From the NCBI GenBank assembly GCA_963920635.1, contig OY987306.1, positions 32,059,453 through 32,123,452 of the forward strand: DNA of 64,000 bases. Reading direction: 5' to 3'. The DNA is from Pseudeuparius sepicola. Lineage: Eukaryota; Arthropoda; Insecta; Coleoptera; Anthribidae. The position numbers were made by a program, and so were the translations under genes. Under the pieces are notes generated by a model that saw only the letters and a list, made by a program, of their open reading frames with translations, had not been told where the DNA came from and ran no database searches. Below, piece by piece: positions 1 to 11,896 of the stretch. Within the stretch, counting starts at the first letter, position 1. Each line of letters starts with the position of its first letter.

Positions 1-2
1 GC

Positions 3-577
3 GAGTCAAGTGTGCCATGGAATTACTTCGAAACAGTTGGATGATGAACAGGGCCACTCACAGTGTCGATGTGTAAAGATCCAATAAAAAATATACAAGG
101 TGTTCTTCTCTGTAGCTCCTCGAAATGCTGAATTTTTTTAACTTTAAACAGGTCAAAAATCGAGTATATCAAAACCACCCCAGACATTACAAACGAACTA
201 AGTCTAAAAAATACAGAAGCCTGCCAGTCAGTAAGTCCATATGAGTTAAGGTGGCTGGTGTGCCACAACAGGAAACGCACAGAAAATGTATCATCTTAGA
301 CAGTGACATTATTGATAGAGGTCCAACAATTTGAATTGTTTTTATTTGTTGGTTGGATGTTGTAAAGAAATAAATTGCTTTTATATTTATTAATATTTAT
401 TCAATGATTTCAGAGCACTCCTGACCAATATAAAGTTTAATAAAAATTCAGCATTTTGACATAGCCCAAAGAAAAAGACCCTGTACATTTTTGTATTGAA
501 TCTTTGCACACCAACACTTTGAGTAGTCCTGTTGATCATTCATCTGTTTTGACGGGAGTCCATGGCACACTTGACTC
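3..577. repeat. Inverted-repeat element, cut by window edge
   Basis: The first ~100 bases (3-104) recur in inverted orientation at about 478-577. Both arms hold a CCATGGCACACTTGACT-type end and a stretch reading ATTG(G/A)ATCTTT. The arms have diverged by roughly a quarter. The arrangement suits an old non-autonomous TIR element. The left part may continue outside the window. No coding content is seen. Confidence 0.5.
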
Positions 578-1007
578 TCCAGATGCCTTTAAAATTCCTA
601 TTTTGCTCAATTTTGACACCCTGCAGAATAGAACTCCCTGTATATTTTTTGTTCAAATTTGGTATACGGGGGTTTTAGGTTGTTCTGATTAACGCTGTGG
701 TGTCAGATTTTAAATAAAAAAAATCGCTAAATGGTTTTTGTCATTTTTTACTAGAAAAAAAATGTAGTAGGCCTTGAAAATTGACATTAAGACCTGAAAT
801 TTTGCACCAACGTAGAGTTTTTATGGCCTATTTGTAGAAAAAAACGCGGCTAAAATCGGATGGAGAATACAAATTTTACGGGGGTGTTCGCACTTAAGAT
901 GAAATACCCTGTAGGTATCTATACAATGTTCCCATTTTTTTCACACAATTTCATAAGGAACATTAATAATTGTTATTGTTGTTAAGAGTATTTCGTTGTG
1001 TTATACA

Positions 1008-2160
1008 GGGTGACAAATAAATAAGGGAAAACACTTTGTTTGCAGCACTATTTCAAATTTCAGTGGCACTTTCGAAGCTTTTTTTAATGTCATATTTGAC
1101 AGTTACTGCAAGTCACGTGACTGTTTTACCGTACGCCACTTTCCTCGGTAATTTTAAAGATAAATTGATGGTTCAGACACTAAACTTGTGTAAAATTTTC
1201 TGAGGAACTCTAATGTGACAAACTAGGTATACCTATTATGGAATTGGGAGAACAAGAGAAACTTAAAAACCCAAAACGGAAGTTAGAAATCAGAACCGAC
1301 AATTTTTTGTTACTACCCGTATAGGTATTCATTACTAATATTTCGTGTTAAATTTCAACATCCTAATTTTAGGAAAAAGTATTTCTTGAAATAACTTTTT
1401 AACAACACCCCTCATATTAATGTTGACGTTATATTTTATCTTTAAGAGAAAATCGGGTTTATTACGTTAACTGGGACACCCTGTACAAGCACAAACACGC
1501 AAACTTTATATGTCATACCATGTATTAAAAAAAAATCACCACCAAAAATTGATATTTATGACGTAACGCCGTGTAGCGCCTGTATTTGCGCAACGCATAA
1601 TTTTTATACGGTTTTCCAACGTTGCCAAATTAGATTTAGCGCCGACAGTCTGCGTCCCACGCCACATGAAAGTAAATATCCATTACTGGGAGTTAATTCC
1701 GATACAGGGGGAGTCCGCAGCGGTTTTGGGTTAATTTCCCAGTTAATAAAGGAGAGGACAACGCAGTTGCCACGGTAGGGTTGACTGTGGGGGGACTACC
1801 GCCCTTCCACCAACGGTATCATCATTCTCAGGACGGCGAAGTCTGTAACGCTTTGGAATCGATCATTCACAATCTTCATATTTTTTGCTAGATTCCTTTT
1901 TTAGATATAAACTCTATTCAAACTAAACGCAAGTGAAACATAAACACAAGTTGTTGCATGGCTAGAGCGTGATACGCACGTGATCGGCTTGCCATTGGCC
2001 AGCCGGCAATAAAGTCTGACCCGGCGGGCGAGTGCAGCGAGTCGGTGTTTCCTACAGAGGTGTATTGAGTTGCAAGTGGACCTTTATATTTTTCGATGTA
2101 ATTCTTTCGCTGTTTATTAATTGTTGATGCTCCGCTTTGTCTTAATAGTAGAAATTTGCA
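1008..2160 (+). other. Non-coding stretch; possible 5' exon ending in a splice donor at 2161
   Basis: No supported gene. A TACAGGGTG transposon end lies at about 1008. The block from about 1550 to 2160 is less AT-rich and not visibly repeated elsewhere in the window. It ends with CAG|GTAAGTGA at 2158-2168, a near-consensus 5' splice site. An untranslated first exon of a + strand gene is possible, but no acceptor partner can be assigned. Transcript data would decide. Confidence 0.2.
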
Positions 2161-2602
2161 GGTAAGTGAATGACTAGGTGTGCCATAAAAGTTTGTTTTT
2201 AAAGTTCTTAATACTGGGGCATATTATTATAATATTTTATATTATAAAATTCATAGAGATCGTCCTTAATGCGGCCCTGCCTCGTATTAGCCCTCAGAAT
2301 TGTTCACGTGCTTCCATCGCGTAAATGTTTACGGGCTACTTGCATTTAGTTTGAATAGAGTGTAGTTATATTGAAAACTAAGATGTTTCGGATAAAATTA
2401 TTTGAACAAATTTGTTGTTAAAGGCAAGAGACTTCAACAATCAACCTAACTTATCGTCTATAACCTTTAAACAACAGTAGAAATAAGTAAACTCCTTATA
2501 GTACACTACACCCGATTAAAACTTGGTTACGTTACGATCAACCTAATTTCAATACAAAAATTGATATTATCTTGTTCACAGCTTTTTACAATTATACAGT
2601 GT

Positions 2603-3504
2603 AGTCAATTAAGTGTGCAACATATGGGATTTTTTTTTATTAATTGCGCAACGAAAATATAAATATCCCCGAAAGTTGGTGCATGTTCGATAATCAAATT
2701 AGGCGCACTTAGAATGGTTGCAAATCAAGCAGCATACAGGGTAGGTCAAAAAATATAAAAATTGTACAACAGTAAAGTACCCTTATTTTAAAAAAATCAG
2801 CAAAAGGTTATTAAGGAAAGTTGTTTACAATTAAAAGCTATGCCTAAATACAAAAACATAGCATCCCAAGAAAAAAAATTTTCGTCAATTAATTTCCAGT
2901 TTCTTAATAAACATTTAAAATAAAAATTATGAGAGGTTTTTAATATACAAATTATCATTACTAATGTTTTACCTTGTTCAGAAGATTTTTTGCGAAATTT
3001 TAAAGTTTTGTTTAATATCGTTGTAACAAACATGAAGTTGTGATTCCTTAAAAAATTAAAAATTTAAATTAATTTTACGATTTGAACAAAGTTATGCGAA
3101 ATTGATTTAATTTTGATTGATTTATGAAATTATTTAGGGTGAATATTAAAACATTTTTTTTTGGAAATTATTAATGTTTTTCAAAAAAATATTTTTTTTT
3201 CTTGGAAATTATTAATGTTTTTCAAAAAAAAATGTTTTTTTCTTAGGAGGCCATGTGTTGGTATTGAAGCATAACTTTTAATTCTAGACAACTTTTCTTA
3301 ATAACATTTTGCTGAATTTTCTAAAATAAGGGTACTTTACTCTTGTACATTTTTTATATTTTTTTACCTACCCTGTATGCTGTTTGACTTGCAACCATTC
3401 TAAGTGCGCCTAATATGTTTATCGAACATGCACCAACTTTCTGGAATATTTGTATTTTCGTTGTGCAATTAATAAAAAAATCCCATATGTTGCACACTTA
3501 AATG
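2603..3504. mobile_element. Palindromic TIR element, about 0.9 kb
   Basis: The left end (AAGTGTGCAACATATGGGAT at about 2611) returns inverted at the right end (ATCCCATATGTTGCACACTT, about 3480-3499). Similarity between arms continues for roughly 200 bases, including an inner TACAGGGTAGG / CCTACCCTGTA pair at about 2737 and 3366. The centre is AT-rich with a near-duplicate of ATTATTAATGTTTTTCAAAA (about 3168 and 3208). No transposase is recognisable, so this is a non-autonomous element. Confidence 0.7.
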
Positions 3505-5460
3505 ACCAGTAGTGATGTTAACAAACTATTGGTGGAAATGGCCTATATTACAGTAGCGGCGACACTATGCCAACTAAGTACTGAATCCCTGAATCGTTCG
3601 ATAATAATTGTTCAAACAGTTGCTGGAAGAGCACACCACACCCGACACACGTGGCCATACAGGGCCGTACCATGTCCTAAATAATAATATAATTATGCAA
3701 CGTCACTTATAGGCAACTCTCGAAACACGCACACTGCCATTAGGCAGTTACCTAGCAAGTGTTTCATAGATGGCTCCACATGTTTTGACGGTTGAATTAC
3801 TTTCAAATAGGTACTCCAGTCAACGTTCCGATACTTATTTACTTAGTGCGACGTAAAATTGTCGTATTGGGTCGAAGAATTATCGCTTTAGATGTTCTCT
3901 ATAGTATTAGTGCGACCCTGAGGGTTGAACGAAGACCAACAAATTTAAACACCCCAGACCATGGCCACGCTGCACAACTGCGGGACTACCGGCGACACAA
4001 TGTGCACAATGCACAAAGGGTTGAGGGTTGGATCGACGTAGGCCGGGCGCAGGGGGGTTGACAGCGCGTCAGGCCATGGGCCGAAGGGTTGACGGACGTA
4101 GGAAGTGGAGGGACAATAGATACGTGCTGGGAATTTTGGTCTATATAAAGCAGAAATTTTGTAAATTTTTGCTCGGTAACTATGCGGGGACGAAGGGGGG
4201 GGGGGGTGGGCATACTTGCTGACGTCAGGCCCATATAGTATGTCACCCGATTTTCATTTAATATAATAGCATACTTTCCGTACTAAACGACGAGTATATT
4301 TCGCTATGCCAGAGATCCACCCCTCGTCCTCGTCTGCATCGTCACATCCGGAGCTCCGTTTCCAAAGCCCGCTGGATTCGGGCGTAAACACGATCGGACT
4401 AGCCAGCCGTGACACGCCACCCCTTTCCAGGATTTTCCCCATTTCGAGCGCCGCGATTTCCATCATGGCCGCCCGGGGGGGGGGGGGTAGACCGCCCCTT
4501 CCACCCCACGCCATCGCGCTAAATAGCCCCCAAATCCGGGGGCAAGGGGGTATAGGGGGATAGTCCGTAAAGGTGGGGGATTCCGATGTGACAATATTTG
4601 CCGTGTAACGTGTTATTATTGTATGTTTGGTAACGTTGCCGCGTCCTTCAAACTTCCCCAAATCTACGGAAAAACCTGGCGCTGCCGATTTTTCCCCTCC
4701 CGGTTGCCCCCACACAATTTGTTATCGTTCCCCACGGTTCGCAAGTCGCATGATTGATGGGCGCGGCCCGTAATTTATTATTAGTATCTCATTTTAATAT
4801 CTTCCGTTTTTGGGGGCATCCGAGAGACAATGGGAAAGGGTTTGCGGACGCGGCGGAATGGGGACATTAATCTCTTCGGGTTGACAGCTCCCCGAGTTTC
4901 GAACTTAATGGGGTAATGTGGGACGGGGGTGGATTTTTGCCGGTGTAGGAGTTTAGGATGCGTTGAGCAGTTTGAGTGATTGATTTTTGTTTTTTTATTG
5001 TTAACCCGGTTTAAAAACACCCCTGACGTCACCGATTTGCTCACATCATGGTTCATTTCCTGGATAGTCAAGGGTGAGGACCTCGAACAGGTATTGCGTC
5101 CCGTTACCTACGCTACCGCCATTATTACCATTATTACAATTGGGTCTGGTAGACATCCGAATCCATTTGCGGCATTCGTGCACCGAATTGAAAAACACAA
5201 TCGCCGGCACTCATCAATGATTTATGTGAGAAGGAAAAACATCAATACTTCCTATATTGATTATTTCATTACCGCTGTGGCTATTAAGGAAATACCAAAT
5301 GCCTTGGTACGGGTGTATTTTTGTCGTGTGGTAGATATGTTATTTTCTATAGCTTCAGTTGATTCTAAACAAGAAGGACAATATTAAAGTTCAAGAAAGA
5401 CGGCACTGAAGCCTAGGCAAACTGAATAAAGTGGCCATATTTTATTGTATCTTGAAGTTT
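3505..5460. other. Unique, GC-patchy non-coding block with two poly-G runs
   Basis: Several open frames cross this block (for example 4254-4715 on - and 4980-5387 on +). Their translations are low-complexity or unlike any family I know, and frames stay open on both strands where GC is high. G runs lie at 4195-4206 and 4475-4487. No interspersed repeat is evident. It could be regulatory DNA or an unannotated noncoding transcript; I see no gene. Confidence 0.3.
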
Positions 5461-5479
5461 TGGTCAAAATTTTGTTATT

Positions 5480-5968
5480 AGATGTAAATGAATAAGTGCA
5501 AAAAAATTCAAGTGGTGAATCTTTGAGTGATTCTAAGACCAAAAGAGAAAAGACGAAAAGTTTATATAAACATAGGTCCGGTAATGCTTCCTTTTCAAGA
5601 TACAGGGTGTCAAACACTTTCTTAAAAAATCGCTTTTTCGTAAATATCTTAATAATCCTTTAGCCGATTTTGTTGAAATTTGGCAGTGTTATTTATGGTA
5701 GAAAGAGGCTAATTTAGCCCTTACTAGATTAAAATTAATAAGTACAGTGGCGTCCCGAGGGCACCTTACCAATAATTTTGTAAAAAAATGTGCGCCACTG
5801 ACTTGTTTTGACTTGTTTTATTATAATAATTATTAAAAAATGTTTGACACCCTGTATTTTGAAAATGAAGCATTAGCGGACCTATGTTTATATATACTTT
5901 TGGTCTTAGAATAACTCCAAGATTCGCCCCTTGACTTTTTTTGCACTTATTCATTTACACCCTGTATA
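5480..5968. mobile_element. Palindromic element bounded by ACACCCTGTA ends
   Basis: The segment at 5480-5610 (AAATGAATAAGTGCAAAAAA, then ACATAGGTCCG, then TACAGGGTGTC) returns inverted at 5838-5968. The unique centre (about 5611-5837) is AT-rich. The ends match the recurrent TACAGGGTG family seen throughout the window. No coding content. Confidence 0.6.
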
Positions 5969-7490
5969 ATTTTTTAATTACGAAATGATCTGATGATATT
6001 TCCCCATACGAAAGCAGATTTATATCAGCCTCAGAGAAATAACCAAGGATATAGAGGGAGTAAGGACCAAAAGTAAACGGAGCTAACATCTTTTTGGGTG
6101 ATGCCACGTACTCCATTTGTTTACAGCATTTAATTTCAAAATAGACGGGTTTAATAACGGGATTAAATGGAGGCACATCTCCCATAACGCTAAATTAATA
6201 AATGTAGCTATTAATTGCTTGTATGTAACAATTTTAAAGTAAAACTAAATTGCTCTGTACTTATAGTAGCTGTATTATATCACTTTAATAAAATCGTCAA
6301 CAGATACCTCAAACCGCCCAACATGGCAACGCCGCCTTTGCCGCTGCTTTCATTATTCGGCGATATTTGTTTTGTGTTCGCCCAGCAAGTCAAGTTTTCT
6401 TATTGTTTAAGTATGTACTTTTTCGTGTTTTCGATTGTTTTTTTTTGTTAATTTATAGACTATTTATTAGTAATTAGGATATAGTGACTGGTATCCAATG
6501 GGACTTAGAAAGTGTGTGGTGTGTGGCCAAATTGATATATGTCAGGATATAACCTATCACAGGTAAACGTAATAATATGTATTTGATTATTTCGGTAAAT
6601 TTCCGTTTGATGTTGGTTAGCTACAAACGTGTGCATTTTGATGCTGTTGCTCCCTATATCCTTTGTTATTTCTCTGAGATATCAGCCCATCTTAGAGAGA
6701 AATGAAAGGTTATAAAGACTTCCTATATGCGTCGATGTTAAATTTACGACGTAACTATCGCTTTTCTAATCAAAACCGACAATTCTGTCAATTTTTCCAT
6801 AGAGATAATAATTATATACTCGTGGTCCTCTATTAATTTTGATTTCCTTAAGGAGATAGTACCTATCTGGCATCTGGTAATTTATGTGAAACTTATTAAT
6901 TGCTTGAAACTGTGTTTACACTTGGGAATTTCATATTCTAATTATTATTAAGTGGAGATTGGTATTGGTATAGGCAGGTAGGTACGCAAGTATACGTAAA
7001 ATGGAAGACATAAAAAAGGTAGGCTATATAGGTAGGTACCTACAGCTATCTCCATTTACATAAAATTGGAATATTATTAGTTAATTTTTACTCCTTAGTG
7101 ATTATTTAATAATATTTGTTTTTTTGCCTTAATTTATTAGTATTATTTTTAAGGAATTCAATTTCCTCCAACTGTTTACGAGAAAAATGCTTTTCTCATG
7201 ATACAAAATCACAATTAAATAATAGCTTACATTATTTTTAACCAGCCTTGATTCTTGTAAAAACATTTAAAAAATTCCACATCGAAATTTATTTCATTAC
7301 TCTAGAGAATTTATTACCAATTACCACCACACAACAAAAATTATTCTCCTGATATTTTTAGAAAAGAAATAACAAATTCTTTTACGTTTTTCTTCAATTT
7401 AATGTTTCTGCGCCCCCTATGAATCGATATACCAAACACCTACCGAAACACAAATGTGAAGGATTCTATATACTGCGAAAAACGCCCTCC
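5969..7490. other. AT-rich sequence without recognised genes
   Basis: Only short chance frames occur here (for example 6215-6451). A TGGCAACGCCGCC stretch lies at about 6323. I recognise no protein, RNA gene or clear repeat boundary. Confidence 0.3.
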
Positions 7491-7493
7491 TTT

Positions 7494-7668
7494 ACAACAG
7501 ATGGCGCTCGCATAGCATGAAGTTCCACTTAGTTGATCACCCTGAACGCTAGATGGCACACAAACAGTACTCTACGGCGTCGCCCCGTCTAATCCACGAC
7601 TCCGTCCGCCAGAGGGCGGACCGATAGTACCGCACGGTATTTGCGACTCCCTCCGCTAGATAGCGCTG
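7494..7668 (+). promoter_or_regulatory. Cluster of four CTCF-like sites
   Basis: Four same-strand matches to the insect/vertebrate CTCF core (AGRKGGCGC-like) stand in a row: AGATGGCGC at 7499, AGATGGCAC at 7551, AGAGGGCGG at 7611 and AGATAGCGC at 7658, spaced 52, 60 and 47 bp. The third, in the context CCGCCAGAGGGCGGA, is the closest to the canonical site. No gene overlaps. The block is a candidate insulator or domain boundary about 2.8 kb upstream of the PH-domain gene. Function is inferred from motif form and spacing only. Confidence 0.4.
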
Positions 7669-8340
7669 ACGCGCACATCTCACCGCGCACGACTCTTTGA
7701 AGGTGGTGAAATAAGCGCGGCGAAATTGGTGAAATCAAGATCATACTTCACAGGATCATTTCTGTAGTTGATCTTCGCATACTCTCTACTCACACGTAGA
7801 GTTGTCGCAACCATGATGAGGAGACGTAGCTTCCCGTCTTGAGCGTGAGGCAGGCGCTCACGTTGACACCTTCTGGTGTTGCGTGACGTCATCGATGATC
7901 GTTCACCCGCAGGATTCCTCTTGTGGGGTATGGACGGGCAGCAGTCTGAGTGGTTGCGATTTTTTAAACAATTAAAATAAAAAATCCCTACCCCTACAAT
8001 CCCTACACTTTACCAGACTTTTACCGTCTTAGTACTTTAACTCTTGAAGATGTAATGAATTCGTCCAGAGATATATTTCTAGACTTTGCTATAACATTGA
8101 GTAAAAGAATATATATAATATATATTATTCTTTTATAATATATATAAAATATATTATTCTTTTACTTCTACTTTTATTATACAATTCCAGTTTTCCCTAA
8201 ACAAATGTCACATTTTACTTCTCGATATTTGAGTTTTTTTTATAAGCAGAATGTCATTATCTATGGTAAAAGTTCTCATGAAGAGTACTTTTTATGAGGC
8301 GCCATTTCGAACTAAATTATTATTTTTGAATATATAAATT

Positions 8341-9340
8341 TCTCGGGCTAATATTTTTTTTAATATGATATTTATAGAAATTTGCGTGAATAATCTTTTT
8401 TTAGTCAAATTTATATATTACGCATCGCCCAAAAGTATATATTACAGTAAACGCAAAAAATATATCAAAACACGATATATTAATTTGGTGCGCCAATATA
8501 TAATAATTTAGGGTACCACCGGTCGTCACCAGAGGTCGCGCCGCCCATTCCTAAAGTGCACCGGCAACGCTGCAGCAGAAAGGGCTGAAGCCCGAAGTCG
8601 AAATATTTTTTTACATGATATTTATAGAAATTTGCGTGAATAATCTTTTTTTAGTCAAATTTATATATTACGCATCGCGCAAAAGTATATATTACAGTAA
8701 ACGCAAAAAATATATCAAAACACGATATATTAATTTGGTGCGCCAATATATAATAATTTAGGGTACCACCGGTCGTCACCAGAGGTCGCGCCGCCCATTC
8801 CTAAAGTGCACCGGCAACGCTGCAGCAGAAAGGGCTGAAGCCCGAAGTCGAAATATTTTTTTACATGATATTTATAGAAATTTGCGTGAATAATCTTTTT
8901 TTAGTCAAATTTATATATTACGCATCGCGCAAAAGTATATATTACAGTAAACGCAAAAAATATATCAAAACACGATATATTAATTTGGTGCGCCAATATA
9001 TAATAATTTAGGGTACCACCGGTCGTCACCAGAGGTCGCGCCGCCCATTCCTAAAGTGCACCGGCAACGCTGCAGCAGAAAGGGCTGAAGCCCGAAGTCG
9101 AAATATTTTTTTACATGATATTTATAGAAATTTGCGTGAATAATCTTTTTTTAGTCAAATTTATATATTACGCATCGCGCAAAAGTATATATTACAGTAA
9201 ACGCAAAAAAAATATATCAAAACACGATATATTAATTTGGTGCGCCAATATATAATAATTTAGGGTACCACCGGTCGTCACCAGAGGTCGCGCCGCGCAT
9301 CCCTATAAAGTGCACTGCACCGGTAACGCTGCAGCAGAAA
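8341..9340 (+). repeat. Tandem array, ~250-bp unit x4
   Basis: Adjacent units are nearly identical. Differences include a C/G change after ACGCATCGC between the first and later units, and two extra A bases in the last. Such low divergence implies recent amplification or gene conversion. Each unit has an AT-rich half (TATATATTACAG) and a GC-rich half (CCAGAGGTCGCGCCGCCC, then GCAACGCTGCAGCAGAAAG). Confidence 0.9.
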
Positions 9341-9359
9341 GCGCAGAATGGTGTAAAAC

Positions 9360-9390
9360 CAGGGACTCTTTAAAATAAAAAGGGTCCCTG
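9360..9390. repeat. Micro-palindrome insertion, 31 bp, TSD TGTAAAAC
   Basis: A 31-bp near-palindrome beginning CAGGGACTCTTTAAAAT and ending AGGGTCCCTG is flanked on both sides by TGTAAAAC (9352-9359 and 9391-9398). Its first 17 bases match the end of the ~1.03-kb transposon family found at 47,117 and 56,928. It contains nothing but the two ends. Likely an excision footprint or a minimal TIR-only insertion. Confidence 0.8.
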
Positions 9391-9965
9391 TGTAAAACCC
9401 ACCCCCGATTTTCTTGAAATTTTGGCTAGATACGTCCCTATCCCCTATTTTCGCCCGACGTTACACCATTGGAAAAGATTACCACATCTTTTTTATCGCT
9501 GCCGACTGGCACAATATGATGCGAATGTCCCCTTCTTTTGCTTGTGGGGTTATACAAGGTGGGTAATCTGTGGGTTATACACCACAAAACATCAAATCCC
9601 AAACCTGACACAGAAAAAGAACATCCAGTACGTCGGTAATCATAATCACTTCGACTTCGGGCTTCTGCGCTTTCTGCTGCAGCGTTACCGGTGCACTTTA
9701 TATGGATGCGCGGCGCGACCTCTGGTGACGACCCATGGTACTCTAAATTATTATATATTGGCGCACCAAATTAATATATCGTGTTTTGATATATTTTTTT
9801 GCGTTTACTGTAATATATACTTTTGGGCGCTGCGTAATATATAAATTTGACTAAAAAAAGATTATTCACGCAAATTTCTATAAATATCATATTAAAAAAA
9901 AAATATTAGCCCGAGAAATTTATATATTCAAAAATAATAATTTAGTCCGAAATGGCGCCTCATAA

Positions 9966-10517
9966 CCTTTTTCGAAAAAATTAGAATAAAATCGTTTTCT
10001 GACATTTCTGACAAACAATTCGGAGACACATTGTATAGGATGGAATTTAAACTTCTACGGTACAGGCAACCAGATATACAGAAAAGCATTCTCTCTACCA
10101 TTGTTGTCAGTTTTACAAAGTTTTCACGTCATTTTGCCTGGAAAAACAATTTTTTGAGAAGAAAACATGCTCTCTACATCTTATTTGTGCACTAGTAGAG
10201 AATAGACATCGTTTTTTTAAAACATGCATTCAAGAAGTATAATAATTTATAAATTTGATTTATTGATTAAGACACTACCTCACTTGGCAACGCTGCCTTA
10301 GATCGCCTATCGCCTTTGACACTTGTCAAACGTCAAAGAAACGCCATGCAATTCTAACCAAACTTCTACGCTTATTTTTCAGCTTTTTTTCCAGTACAAA
10401 ATACGAGTTTTATCAAACGGCAGCACCGATGACAAACAACAAAAACATAGAGGTTTGTTTGAAACACCAAAAAATATCTTCCCCCTAAAATTTACGTTAG
10501 TTTCCTTGTAGTCTGTC
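9966..10517 (+). promoter_or_regulatory. Upstream/5'UTR region of the PH-domain gene
   Basis: There is no coding content before the ATG at 10,518. The block includes TGGCAACGCTGCC (about 10,285) and a TGTCAAA-type palindrome with a further GTCAAA (TTTGACACTTGTCAAACG, 10,315-10,332). A similar TGACA/TGTCA cluster lies just upstream of snf. No clear TATA box is seen and the start site is unknown. Confidence 0.35.
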
Positions 10518-10847
10518 ATGGACCTACACAACAAACAACGGCAATTCTCCGGCCAACTCTTCAAATACACGAACGTAGTGAAGGGCTGGCAGTACCGGTA
10601 CTTTCTGGTTGACGCCAATGCCGGAGTGCTTCACTACTATCTGTGTGAGGGCGAAAAACCCGACAGAACTGTTCCGAGGGGCTCCGTTCATTTAGCCGGT
10701 GCAGTTATTTGTCCTAGCGACGAAGATTCGAAGACTTTTACGGTGAATTGCGCCTCTGGCGATATGTTGAAGCTACGAGCTGCCGACGCTAGGGCCAGGC
10801 AGGAGTGGGTGAATGGATTGAGGGCTGTAGCGGAGTCACATACTAAG
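10518..10847 (+). CDS. PH-domain (ORP9/10/11-like) protein, coding exon 1
   Basis: The exon codes residues 1-110. These form a pleckstrin-homology domain (about residues 8-107): WQYR with Y28/F29 at 24-29, the R54-G55 turn, the run AGAVICPSDED (60-70), FTVN (74-77) and the PH C-terminal helix with W97. The nearest relatives I know are the PH domains of OSBP-related proteins 9, 10 and 11, which bind phosphoinositides and help place these lipid-transfer proteins at ER-Golgi or plasma-membrane contacts. The ATG is the first in frame, and translation is open up to AAG|GTAGGT, a good donor in phase 0. The exon at 14,934 joins in phase 0. The family assignment is firm; the exact orthologue is not. 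Confidence 0.85.
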
Positions 10848-11797
10848 GTAGGTTGATTTTGAGGAGATTTTTGTTAAAAACACGTTAACTTTACAAAAGT
10901 TTCATATATAAGCAACTTTTTTGAATAATAACTGCTGCCATCTATTATCTCCGATAAGGTAACTAACCTTCTACAAACAAATGTCATCTTGATTATTAAA
11001 ATAATTACACTTTTTGTGTTTATTTGTAGTGGGTAATATGTGCTCTCGTACCGAGTTTGGTACCAGCTTACAAAGTAAATAAACACTATTTAAGTAAAGA
11101 TAGCTTAACAATTTGGAAAATATATATAAAAAAATTATTCCTACTGAATATATTTGATAATAGATGGTAGCACTAGGTTTCAGACTCTGTTTTATTCACT
11201 CTACATATAAAACCCTTTTAAAACTCATGATCCAACCATTCTATTATTTCTTCAATCTTCAATTATTATAATATAAAATGTTCCGACCAAGAAGTTTCTT
11301 ATGAGTAATCTTATGTGGGTGTATTAGTAACATTCCACTTGTATAAAAATAGCATTATAGGTACCTTTCCACAACCATTTGTTATAAAATTTCGGTGTGA
11401 CTATTACATAAATCAACTAATAATAAACTGGTGGTTCACCAATGAGGTACCATGTTTTCGCCAACAGTAGTATAAAACTTTATTCACTTAATTAGCAGAT
11501 CCCAATGAAAACAAAAGGTTTTATTTCTGTTTATTTTGCTTTGCATAACGCCGAGATAAGATATATTTCGGTACTTTATTAAACGCCACCTGAACGTAAG
11601 ATATAAAAATTTAGTTGGCTATGTTATCAAAATAGAACAGGAACTTGGGCAGTGTGCTGTGGTTTTCAACATACGTAGAAACATCGATAATAAGTGGAAT
11701 TCTGTGACTAAAAAGAGATAAATAAGTTAGTGAAAATGTTGGAACAATTTAGAACACTTTAAAGTAGTTTTTTGCGAAAGAAAATAGTTTAAGAGGT

Positions 11798-11896
11798 ATG
11801 AAGTTTAAAAGAAGGTTAAGTTTGATATTGACTGGATCACCAGATCCTGATAGTAATAGGGATAAGGAGAGGAAAGTGAAGCCAGAACTTAGAAGG
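11798..11896 (+). CDS. Possible alternative first exon of the PH-domain gene
   Basis: An ATG opens 33 codons (KRRLSLILTGSPDPDS, then a charged tail ending ELRR). They stop exactly at AGG|GTGAGTACTG, a strong donor in phase 0, the same phase as the acceptor at 14,934. Joined, they would give a 127-residue isoform without the PH domain. The exon resembles no family I know. It is supported by splice phase and donor quality only, so chance remains possible. RNA reads crossing 11,896/14,934 would settle it. Confidence 0.3.

Larger units (their letters stand above)
8292..9965. mobile_element. Fold-back-like element with four tandem 250-bp units
   Basis: The outer ends TTATGAGGCGCCATTTCG and its inverse (9948-9965) begin long inverted arms of roughly 300 bases. 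The left arm leads into four tandem copies of a ~250-bp unit; the landmark GGGTACCACCGGTCGTCACC starts at 8511, 8761, 9011 and 9263. The right arm (about 9655-9965) is one inverted copy of the unit plus the end. The spacer (about 9340-9655) is unrelated and contains a micro-insertion at 9360. The layout resembles Foldback-type non-autonomous elements: long TIRs with internal tandem repeats. No transposase is seen. Confidence 0.75.

Noticed and set aside
4254..4715. 153-codon open frame on - in a GC-rich patch
   Set aside because: Crosses a poly-G run, is low in complexity, has another open frame opposite it, and resembles no family.
4980..5387. 135-codon open frame on +
   Set aside because: No domain, no splice context, and AT-rich ends; treated as chance.
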